From Gaiellasilicea sp963761905 (GTDB lineage Bacteria > Actinomycetota > Thermoleophilia > Gaiellales > Gaiellaceae): a stretch of DNA of 64,000 bases. The stretch spans positions 62,001 through 126,000 of the forward strand of contig CAVXIQ010000007.1 in the NCBI GenBank assembly GCA_963761905.1, given 5' to 3'. Under the pieces are notes generated by a model. That model searched no databases. It had not been told where the DNA came from and was given only the letters and a program-made list of their open reading frames with translations. The translations under genes were made by a program, and so were the position numbers. Of this stretch, positions 55,915 through 64,000 are shown in pieces (position 1 is the stretch's first letter; each line of letters starts with the position of its first letter).

Positions 55915-56899
55915 TCATCGGCACGACCCCCGATCCCTCCGAATCCCTCGTTCGTGCGATCGCTGGAGGTAGAGCCGGGCGCCGAGCGGCACCGACGCGA
56001 CGGCGACGAGCTGGTGGAGGAGATGGAGCAGGATCCCGGCGGCCATGTCGTTCGGCCCGCGTCTCTGCAGCAGGAGCGCGTAGAAGCGCCTGTTCAGCGA
56101 GACGAAGACGATGGCCGTGCCGAGCGCCGCGCGCGGCCGGCGCGTGGCGACCGCGACCAGGACTCCGAGCGCAGCTGCCGCGCTGACGCGCTCGCGCAGA
56201 CCGAGATTTAGCGCGCTCGAGCTCGAGCGGCGCTCGAGGAGCAGCGCCACCCAGGGAGCACCGCGCTGGAAGAGGTCGGTGCGGAGCATCCGCAGCAGGG
56301 GCCATTGCTTGAGATGGGTCGCCTGGAGGGAGGGGTCGAGCTCGATCCAGGCGCCGTTCGCGGCAAGCCGCATCCCGAGCTCGATGTCCTCGATCGAGGG
56401 CTCCGGAAACCGCAGCTCGTCGAATCCACCCGCTGCCAGGAACGCCCTGCGGCGAATCGCGCCCAACCCCGCCCAGAACGTGGCCGCGCGGCCGCCGTTC
56501 TGCTGGTGCACATGGTGGTGCAGCAGGTTGCGGAAGGCCGAGACTGTGCTCCCGTGCTGCGCGTCGTCGTAGGAGCCGAACAACGCGACCAGCTCGGGCT
56601 CGCGCTCGAACGCCTCCCGGATCCGCGTGAACACGTCCGCGTGAACCTCCACGTCGGAATCGACGAACACGAGCACGTCGCCTTTCGCCTCGCGGGCACC
56701 CGCGTTTCGGGCGCCGGCCGGGCCGGCGGCAGGCGGCTCGCCGATCACGATCGTCTCTTCGGGCCCATCGCTCGCGGCTCGGATGGCGGCGAGGCAGATC
56801 GGCAACGTGGCGGGGTCGTCCGTGGCCGGAACGATCGCGCTGAGCGTCGGCTTCGCGCGAGGTACCTGCTTGCTTGGGCCTGGCTCGCCGATCGGGCAA
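55915..56899 (-). CDS. family 2 glycosyltransferase, probable frame break near the start
   Basis: The GT-A core is clear from about residue 15: TLSAIVPATDDPATLP, AGPAGARNAGAREAKG, VLVFVDSDVEVHADV (metal Asp residues), FRNLLHHHVHQQNGG, PSIEDIELGMRLA, then two C-terminal helices. In its own frame there is no start codon close by. In the adjacent frame TTG 56899 has GGAGGAG seven bases ahead and reads PDRRARPKQAGTSRE; a one-base removal near 56858 would join it to the core and give 327 residues. The start is therefore inferred. Confidence 0.78.
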
Positions 56900-56985
56900 C
56901 TGTACGCTCCTCCCTTGTGCGCGGCCCTCGAATCGACCCGGCGCTTGCGCTCAAGTGAGCTGCTCCATCTGCCGAAGACTCCTCC

Positions 56986-57120
56986 ATGAGGAGTAGGTCG
57001 ACGCCCCCGCTGACGTATCGCCTCGCGCGCTGGCGCCATGACTGGCTCGTGACCCTCGTGGGCTGGCTGGCCGCAATCGCGGTTCTGGTCGTCGCCGGAT
57101 TCGTCGTCGGCAGCGTCTAG
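56986..57120 (+). CDS. small membrane protein (44 aa)
   Basis: Begins MRSRSTPPLTYRLARWRHDW and ends in one transmembrane helix (LVGWLAAIAVLVVAGFVVGS). No family and no clear ribosome-binding site; supported by the positive-inside architecture only. Confidence 0.4.
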   Translation: MRSRSTPPLTYRLARWRHDWLVTLVGWLAAIAVLVVAGFVVGSV

Positions 57121-57130
57121 GCGGCCGCGA

Positions 57131-57159
57131 TTGAACATCGCGGTCCAGTCGTCTAGAGT
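57131..57159 (+). promoter_or_regulatory. promoter ahead of small membrane protein
   Basis: TTGAAC (57131-57136), a 17-base spacer and TAGAGT (57154-57159), about 50 bases before ATG 57210. Confidence 0.6.
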
Positions 57160-57209
57160 CGCTCCCACGGCCGCTCGAACGTCTGCGGAGGCGGTTGGAA
57201 GGAGCGCAT

Positions 57210-57344
57210 ATGTCGGCAATGCTGCACGGCTCTCCGGAGCGTTCACGGCGTCGTCTACTCCGGCGGCTGCGGCCGCTCCGACGGTGGGCCTTCGGGATCT
57301 CGATCTGCGTCGCCTGCGGCTGGCTGATCGGATCGATGGGTTAG
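57210..57344 (+). CDS. small membrane protein (44 aa)
   Basis: A strong ribosome-binding site (AAGGAG, six bases before ATG) and a good promoter support this ORF. It starts MSAMLHGSPERSRRR, is very basic in its first half and ends with one hydrophobic helix (AFGISICVACGWLIGSMG) with two Cys. Function unknown. Confidence 0.6.
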   Translation: MSAMLHGSPERSRRRLLRRLRPLRRWAFGISICVACGWLIGSMG

Positions 57345-57371
57345 GGGCGTCGACGCCGTGAGGAGCTCGCC

Positions 57372-57578
57372 GTGATCGCTCTAAAGGAGCTCCGTTGCGG
57401 GGAGTGCGGGCGACTCTCGGCGCCGGAGGACTATCGGGGCTGGCGGGCTTTTCACCGCGTGGACGAGCGCGCCGACCCTCGCCTGCACATCTGCTGTCCG
57501 GCGTGCACGAGAGACTGGTCGCGGCCCCCGAGTCGCGACGAGGGCGGTCTGTATTGGCCGTGGGATCTGCCCTTCTAG
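57372..57578 (+). CDS. small zinc-ribbon-like protein (68 aa)
   Basis: Two Cys pairs, CGECG near residue 9 and CCPAC near residue 41, could bind one zinc, separated by an aromatic and acidic stretch (DYRGWRAFHRVDERAD). It ends GLYWPWDLPF. The start is GTG 57372 with GGAG upstream. No named family; likely cotranscribed with the small membrane gene before it. Confidence 0.6.
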   Translation: MIALKELRCGECGRLSAPEDYRGWRAFHRVDERADPRLHICCPACTRDWSRPPSRDEGGLYWPWDLPF

Positions 57579-57661
57579 CCAGAGGCTGGATCCCGACTCC
57601 GCTGAAGCGGCGTCAGCGCTCGGCCGAGGTATTGGTTACCGAGCGGTTGGCTACCAAGCTG

Positions 57662-57689
57662 TTGGCTACGAGGTGCCGTTGGCTACGAT
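57662..57689 (+). promoter_or_regulatory. promoter and repeat elements of clpC
   Basis: TTGGCT (57662-57667), 16-base spacer, TACGAT (57684-57689). The region from 57632 to 57689 contains four copies of a TTGGYTAC-type motif at roughly 14-17 base spacing, which could be promoter boxes or an operator for a heat-shock regulator. Confidence 0.55.
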
Positions 57690-57704
57690 GGGTGCTCTTA
57701 CGAC

Positions 57705-57730
57705 CCGGAGCTCGGAGGTTCGAGCTCCGG
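57705..57730 (+). promoter_or_regulatory. perfect hairpin in the clpC leader
   Basis: CCGGAGCTCG and CGAGCTCCGG form a 10-bp stem with loop GAGGTT, 31 bases before the clpC ATG. It matches neither CIRCE nor HAIR elements. It may be a protein-binding site or an RNA structure. Confidence 0.65.
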
Positions 57731-57761
57731 AGGTCAGAAGGAAAGGAGGGTCGAAGGAGAC

Positions 57762-60290
<2,529 letters not shown>

Positions 60291-60315
60291 CCGCGAGCGC
60301 GCTCGTAGCTAGACG

Positions 60316-60347
60316 CCAAGATCGCCGGAAGGCGGTCTTGGTCGTTT
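60316..60347 (+). terminator. terminator after clpC
   Basis: An 11-bp stem (CCAAGATCGCC with GGCGGTCTTGG, one G-U pair), loop GGAA, then TCGTTT. Confidence 0.8.
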
Positions 60348-60358
60348 GGGAGCGGTGC

Positions 60359-60374
60359 GTTCGCCCTCGCGAAC
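60359..60374. promoter_or_regulatory. ClgR-like palindrome
   Basis: GTTCGC, four bases, GCGAAC. The half-sites are those of ClgR, the actinobacterial activator of clp genes; the centre is four bases and the site lies downstream of clpC and 246 bases before radA. Binding is inference. Confidence 0.45.
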
Positions 60375-60619
60375 CTGCGACCGTCTCTGCCACGGTGTCT
60401 GCGTCCGTCGCTGAGACGGGTGGCCGAAACGGATTTGGTCTTGCAACGGTTTTCGATGCCGACGACACCTCCTTGCGGCCATCGCCTACACACCTCCGGA
60501 ACCCGGTTCGAGCGGGTCTCGCCGGTCGGGGACGACGACGGCTCGAACCGCGCAGAATCGACACAGACTTGGCACACACTCGTGATGCTCTCGTCCGCCC
60601 TCACGGCTAGCCTCGGAGG

Positions 60620-61975
60620 GTGGCGAAGACAGCAGTCCAGTTTGCGTGCACCGAGTGCGGCTACTCGGCTGGCCGCTGGTTCGGCAAGTGTCCGGGCTGC
60701 GACGCGTTCGGATCTTTGATCGAGGAGACGACCCTGGCGGCCGCGCCACGCGCGTCCGCCAAGCCGCTGCTGAAGCTCGTCGATGTCTCAGCGGTCGAGG
60801 CAGAAAGGATCTCGACGGGAGTCGTCGAGCTCGATCGTGTCCTGGGCGGCGGCCTCGTTCCCGCCAGCCTCGTCCTCGTCGGTGGCGAGCCGGGCGTCGG
60901 CAAGTCGACGCTTCTTCTAATGGCGCTCGGCGCCGTCGCGGCAGGAGGACGGCGGGCCCTCCTCGTGACGGGCGAGGAATCGACGGCGCAGGTGAAGCTG
61001 CGAGCTGCTCGGCTCGGGGGCTGCGACGGGATCGAGATCATGGCAGAGACGGAGCTCGACACGGTCTGCGCAACGCTCGAGCGCGAGCGACCGGACGTCT
61101 GTGTGATCGATTCCGTGCAGACGCTCTACGCCGCCGAGCTCGGCTCCGGCCCAGGCTCGGTCGGACAGGTCCGGGAGGCTGCCGGCCGCCTTCTCCGGGT
61201 TTCGAAGGAGTGCGGTGTCGCCACGATCCTCGTCGGCCATGTCACGAAGGACGGCGCGGTTGCAGGCCCTCGGGTGCTCGAACACCTCGTCGACTGCGTG
61301 CTCCAGTTCGAGGGCGACCGCTACCACGCACACCGGATCCTGCGCGCGCACAAGAATCGCTTCGGCTCGACGAACGAGATCGGCGTGTTCGAGATGACCG
61401 GCCAGGGACTGGTAGGCGTCCCTGAGCCGTCCGAGCTCTTCGGCCGCACCGAAGCCGGCGAGGTCGGTGCTGCCGTGGTCTGCGCGCTCGAAGGCACGCG
61501 CCCGCTTCTGCTCGAGATCCAGTCGCTCGTGGCGCCGACCGATCTCGCAATGCCCCGCAGGACCGGCACAGGTGTCGACCCCAAACGGCTGGCGATGATC
61601 GTCGCGGTCTGCTCCCGCCACGCCGGGCTCGCGCTCGGGTCAGCGGATGTCTTCGTCAACGTCGCGGGTGGGATGCGGATCGACGAGCCGGGCGCCGATC
61701 TCGCGATCGCGCTGGCAATCGCGTCTGCGGCGCGTGGCCTTCCGCTCCGCGAAGGCTGGGTCTCGTTCGGCGAGATCGGACTGACCGGACGCCTCCGCGC
61801 AGCCGCGCAGTCCGAGCGGCGACTCGAGGAGTGCGCGAAGCTCGGGGTGATTGCGGCCGTCGCTCCGACGGCGACCCGCAGCCGCAGCCGGATCCCAGTC
61901 CACGAGGTTGAGACTCTGCGCGAGGCATTGGGCGTGGCGCTCGAGCGCGCGCCGGAGGAAAATCCCCGCAAATAA
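60620..61975 (+). CDS. radA: DNA repair protein RadA
   Basis: A 451-residue branch-migration ATPase of recombination. N-terminal zinc finger (Cys10, Cys13, Cys24, Cys27), RecA-like domain with Walker A GEPGVGKST (about 94-102), Walker B VCVIDSVQTLY, the RadA signature KNRFGSTNEIG and a C-terminal Lon-protease-like domain (PKRLAMIVAVCSRHAG, GMRIDEPGADLAIALAI). The start is GTG with GGAGG ahead. It precedes carD, the usual actinobacterial order. Confidence 0.97.
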   Translation: MAKTAVQFACTECGYSAGRWFGKCPGCDAFGSLIEETTLAAAPRASAKPLLKLVDVSAVEAERISTGVVELDRVLGGGLVPASLVLVGGEPGVGKSTLLLMALGAVAAGGRRALLVTGEESTAQVKLRAARLGGCDGIEIMAETELDTVCATLERERPDVCVIDSVQTLYAAELGSGPGSVGQVREAAGRLLRVSKECGVATILVGHVTKDGAVAGPRVLEHLVDCVLQFEGDRYHAHRILRAHKNRFGSTNEIGVFEMTGQGLVGVPEPSELFGRTEAGEVGAAVVCALEGTRPLLLEIQSLVAPTDLAMPRRTGTGVDPKRLAMIVAVCSRHAGLALGSADVFVNVAGGMRIDEPGADLAIALAIASAARGLPLREGWVSFGEIGLTGRLRAAAQSERRLEECAKLGVIAAVAPTATRSRSRIPVHEVETLREALGVALERAPEENPRK

Positions 61976-62015
61976 CGGAAATCTTCGAAAAAAAGACGCG
62001 TTTTCCAGGGATTTC

Positions 62016-62024
62016 TGCTAGAGT
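62016..62024 (+). promoter_or_regulatory. extended -10 promoter of carD
   Basis: TGC then TAGAGT (62019-62024), an extended -10 element without a good -35. Transcription would start near 62031, directly before the leader hairpin. Confidence 0.5.
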
Positions 62025-62035
62025 GGTCTCCGCAC

Positions 62036-62065
62036 GCCGGCGGAGATCCTGACCGCCGGCTTCTT
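62036..62065 (+). promoter_or_regulatory. terminator-like hairpin in the carD leader
   Basis: GCCGGCGG and CCGCCGGC form a perfect 8-bp stem with a nine-base loop, followed by TTCTTC. It may terminate radA transcripts or attenuate carD. Confidence 0.6.
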
Positions 62066-62100
62066 CACTCTTAGACGACTTCCACGAAGGGGAGGCTGGC

Positions 62101-62643
62101 TTGTTCGACGTCGGCGACAAGGTGGTGTATCCGCACCACGGGGCAGGCACGGTCATCAAGAAGGAGAAGCGCGAGGTCCTCGGACAGACGCGCGAATACC
62201 TGACGATCCAGATCCTGCACAACGACATGACCGTGAACGTTCCCACCGAGAGCGCCGAGAAGGTGGGGCTGCGGGGAGTGATCGAGGAGGATCTCGTCAC
62301 CACCGTGGTCAAGGCGCTCACGGCAGGCGAGTCGGAGATGCCGAAGAACTGGAACCGGCGCTTCAAGCACAACCGCGACAAGATGAAGACGGGCGACATC
62401 TTTGAGCTGGCCGAGGTCGTCAAGAACCTGTCGCTACGCGACCACGAGAAGGGGCTGTCGACCGGCGAGAAGCAGATGTTCGTGAAGGCGAAGAAGATCC
62501 TCGCCTCCGAGCTGATGTACGCGAAGGGCGTCGACGAAGACGAAGCTGCCGAGTGGCTCGACGAGGTACTCGCGGGCGTGGGCGAGAAGCCGGCGCCGAA
62601 GAAGAAGTCGAAGGCGAAGACCGCAGCCGCCACCGCGGCGTAG
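62101..62643 (+). CDS. carD: CarD-family RNA polymerase-binding regulator
   Basis: A 180-residue transcription regulator that stabilises open promoter complexes. The N-terminal RNAP-interaction domain (FDVGDKVVYPHHGAGTV, about 1-60) is followed by the helical DNA-binding domain (WNRRFKHNRDKMKTGDIFE, LSLRDHEKGLSTGEKQMF, AKKILASELMYAKG) with the conserved Trp (WNRR). A Lys/Ala tail of 20 residues (PKKKSKAKTAAATAA) is an extra. The TTG start has GGGGAGG seven bases ahead. Confidence 0.96.
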   Translation: MFDVGDKVVYPHHGAGTVIKKEKREVLGQTREYLTIQILHNDMTVNVPTESAEKVGLRGVIEEDLVTTVVKALTAGESEMPKNWNRRFKHNRDKMKTGDIFELAEVVKNLSLRDHEKGLSTGEKQMFVKAKKILASELMYAKGVDEDEAAEWLDEVLAGVGEKPAPKKKSKAKTAAATAA

Positions 62644-62660
62644 CGGCGCCTCGGAGCACA

Positions 62661-63326
62661 TTGAGCGTCTGGGCGCTCCTCGTCGCGGCGGGAGCGGGAG
62701 AGCGCCTCGGCGACGAGCGCCCCAAGGCATTCGTCCGGCTCGGCGAGCTCCCACTTCTCGCCGAGCCGCTCCGGCGCCTGGAGGAATCGGGCTGGATCGA
62801 CGCGATCGTGATCGCGGTGCCTGAGGAGTGGGAGGAGCCGGCGATTCTCCTCGCCGAGGAGTTGAGCGCGACCAAGGTCGTCGCCGCCGTGACCGGCGGT
62901 GCCACTCGGGCCGAGTCTGTGCGAGTGGCGTTGGTCGAAGTTCCGGATGACGCGCTCGTCGTGCTCGTGCACGATGCGGCGCGACCGTTGATCAGCGACG
63001 AGCTGATCGAGCGGGTGCTGGCGCCGCTCTCCGAGGGATGGGACGGTGTCGTCCCAGGACTCGCCGTCGTCGACACGCTCAAGCGGGTTCGCGACGACGC
63101 GATCGTCGAGACGGTCGACCGGACCGGCCTCTACGGGGCTCAGACACCGCAGGCATTTCTCGCCTCGGTCTTGCGTGGTGCTTACGCCGCCGAGCCGGGT
63201 GCGGCAACAGACTGCGCCGCGTTGGTGGAGGCGATCGGCGGACGGGTGACGATCGTCGAGGGCGACCCACGGCTCGTGAAGGTGACGACGAAGGCCGACC
63301 TCGACCTCGTCGCCTCGTGGCTGTAA
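62661..63326 (+). CDS. ispD: 2-C-methyl-D-erythritol 4-phosphate cytidylyltransferase
   Basis: Third enzyme of the MEP isoprenoid pathway, 221 residues. Motifs: CTP loop LLVAAGAGERLGDERPKAF, TGGATRAESVRVAL, VLVHDAARPLIS and the C-terminal TDCAALVEAIGG. The TTG at 62661 (GGAG four bases ahead) begins SVWALLVAAG; the longer frame upstream overlaps carD. It overlaps the next gene by ten bases. Confidence 0.95.
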   Translation: MSVWALLVAAGAGERLGDERPKAFVRLGELPLLAEPLRRLEESGWIDAIVIAVPEEWEEPAILLAEELSATKVVAAVTGGATRAESVRVALVEVPDDALVVLVHDAARPLISDELIERVLAPLSEGWDGVVPGLAVVDTLKRVRDDAIVETVDRTGLYGAQTPQAFLASVLRGAYAAEPGAATDCAALVEAIGGRVTIVEGDPRLVKVTTKADLDLVASWL

Positions 63327-63925
63327 GGGCCGTCTTCTTCGACGTGGGTGAGACGCTCGTCGACGAGAGCGGCTACTGGGGCCGCGTCGCGCGCCTGGTG
63401 GGCATCCCCCGCCAGGTCGTCCTCGCCGCTCTCGGTGTCACGATTGCCCGTGGCGAAAGCCATCGACGAGTCTTCGAGCTGCTCGGCGTCGAACGACCGG
63501 CTGCCGTCGACGATGTCGTCTATGCCCGCAGCGAGCTCTATCCGGACAGCCGGCCGTGCCTGGCGCGGCTCAAGCGTGACGGTTATCTCGTCGGCATTGC
63601 CGGTAACCAGACCGCAGCGCTCGAGCGCTGGGCTCGAAACGAGGATCTTCCGGTCGACGTGATCGGCTCTTCGGCCGGCTGGGGCGTGGCCAAGCCGGAT
63701 CCGGCGTTCTACGACCGGGTCGTGGCCGAGGCAGGTTGCGCGGCTGCCGAGGTGGCCTATGTCGGCGATCGGATCGACAACGACGTGCTGCCGGCACGCG
63801 CAGCCGGTCTCGTCGCGATCCACGTGCGACGCGGGCCGTGGGGATATCTCCAGCCCGGAGCCGAGCGGGCGCACATCCGGCTTGACTCCCTGGCGGAGCT
63901 TCCGGAGGCTGTGGCCGGTGTCTGA
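63317..63925 (+). CDS. HAD-superfamily hydrolase
   Basis: A 202-residue phosphatase-like protein. Motif I FFDVGETLVDE has Gly where the second Asp is common (the DVGET variant), motif III is GVAKPDP with Lys, motif IV is VGDRIDND. The cap is small and helical. It is wedged between ispD and ispF with overlaps on both sides; whether it acts in the MEP pathway is unknown. Confidence 0.88.
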   Translation: MAVRAVFFDVGETLVDESGYWGRVARLVGIPRQVVLAALGVTIARGESHRRVFELLGVERPAAVDDVVYARSELYPDSRPCLARLKRDGYLVGIAGNQTAALERWARNEDLPVDVIGSSAGWGVAKPDPAFYDRVVAEAGCAAAEVAYVGDRIDNDVLPARAAGLVAIHVRRGPWGYLQPGAERAHIRLDSLAELPEAVAGV

Positions 63926-64000
63926 GCTCAGGATCGGTGTCGGCGTCGACGCGCACGCGTTCGCGGACGACGTCCCGCTCGTGCTCGCCGGCGTCGCGTT
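63918..64000 (+). CDS. ispF: 2-C-methyl-D-erythritol 2,4-cyclodiphosphate synthase (partial)
   Basis: Only the first 27 residues are in the window: SELRIGVGVDAHAFADD and PLVLAGVA. The Asp-x-His metal pair (DAH) of IspF is present. GTG 63918 overlaps the preceding stop. It runs off the right edge. Confidence 0.88.
   Translation, partial: MSELRIGVGVDAHAFADDVPLVLAGVA

Larger units (their letters stand above)
60291..60619. other. non-coding gap between clpC and radA
   Basis: About 330 bases. It holds the clpC terminator (60316-60347), a perfect palindrome (60359-60374) and the radA leader. No convincing ORF or RNA gene was found, and no clear -35/-10 pair for radA. Confidence 0.5.

Noticed and set aside
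57131..57361. A 76-residue plus-strand frame overlapping the small membrane gene
   Set aside because: Its first codon is the -35 box of a good promoter, it has no ribosome-binding site, and the overlapping 44-residue ORF at 57210 has a strong one.
60359..60374. Palindrome considered as an SOS (LexA) box
   Set aside because: Half-sites are in the opposite order (GTTCG...CGAAC rather than CGAAC...GTTCG).

Overview
The window is high-GC actinobacterial chromosome. The housekeeping genes (dusB, greA, lysS at the left; clpC, radA, carD, ispD, a HAD gene and ispF at the right), dense ATGA/GTGA gene overlaps, GTG and TTG starts and several apparently leaderless genes suggest a deep-branching lineage such as the Thermoleophilia. 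That placement is inference from gene content; no rRNA, tRNA or CRISPR was seen.

Layout. 1-3.7 kb: dusB (partial), greA with a near-consensus promoter, a membrane O-acyltransferase, lysS. 3.8-5.5 kb, minus strand: a small membrane protein, a NodB-type deacetylase and a 2-oxoglutarate/Fe(II) oxygenase. 5.5-13.3 kb, plus strand: a lasso-type RiPP locus. It holds a nucleotidyltransferase and a family 2 glycosyltransferase, then a 49-residue precursor with its own promoter and a following terminator, then an asparagine-synthetase-like cyclase, an ABC exporter (ATPase and permease), a PqqD-like recognition protein (B1), an HPr-kinase-like protein and a B2 leader protease. The leader fits the lasso motif exactly, but the predicted core (Asn1, Asp7, 28 residues) is unlike described lasso peptides. 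13.3-16.6 kb: two polytopic GT-C enzymes and a methyltransferase. 17-22.3 kb: two convergent secreted proteins sharing a putative glycosidase domain and about 100-residue Ig-like repeats, in opposite domain order. 22.6-36.8 kb: surface-glycan synthesis (GT-C enzyme, Wzx-like flippase, asparagine synthetase, four GT4 glycosyltransferases, an alpha/alpha-toroid protein, an O-antigen-ligase-like protein, a methyltransferase). 36.9-38.5 kb: a sugar aminotransferase and hexapeptide N-acyltransferase pair. 38.5-45.5 kb, minus strand: seven overlapping genes (LMW phosphatase, formyltransferase, luciferase-like monooxygenase, adenylation enzyme, carrier protein, GNAT/FemAB-like protein, deacetylase-like protein) that look like a carrier-protein pathway. 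45.6-55.6 kb: an LPFTG surface protein, a Wzz/BY-kinase, a second ligase/polymerase, an ECF sigma factor, the priming glycosyl-phosphotransferase, a dehydrogenase-flavoprotein fusion and a GT2. 55.6-57.6 kb: a secreted protein, another GT2 and three small ORFs.

How it works together. The priming transferase, glycosyltransferases, flippase, polymerase-like proteins, BY-kinase and LMW phosphatase form a Wzx/Wzy-type polysaccharide system. The dehydrogenase domain, aminotransferase and acyltransferase could make an N-acylated amino sugar, and the carrier-protein operon could supply an unusual acyl or formyl decoration. The lasso locus appears to be a separate secreted-peptide pathway.

Quality caveat. 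At least thirteen reading-frame breaks, on both strands, are each repaired by removing exactly one base, and most sit in short G runs. This bias points to consensus insertion errors more than to decay, so the broken genes are described as intact proteins with the break noted.
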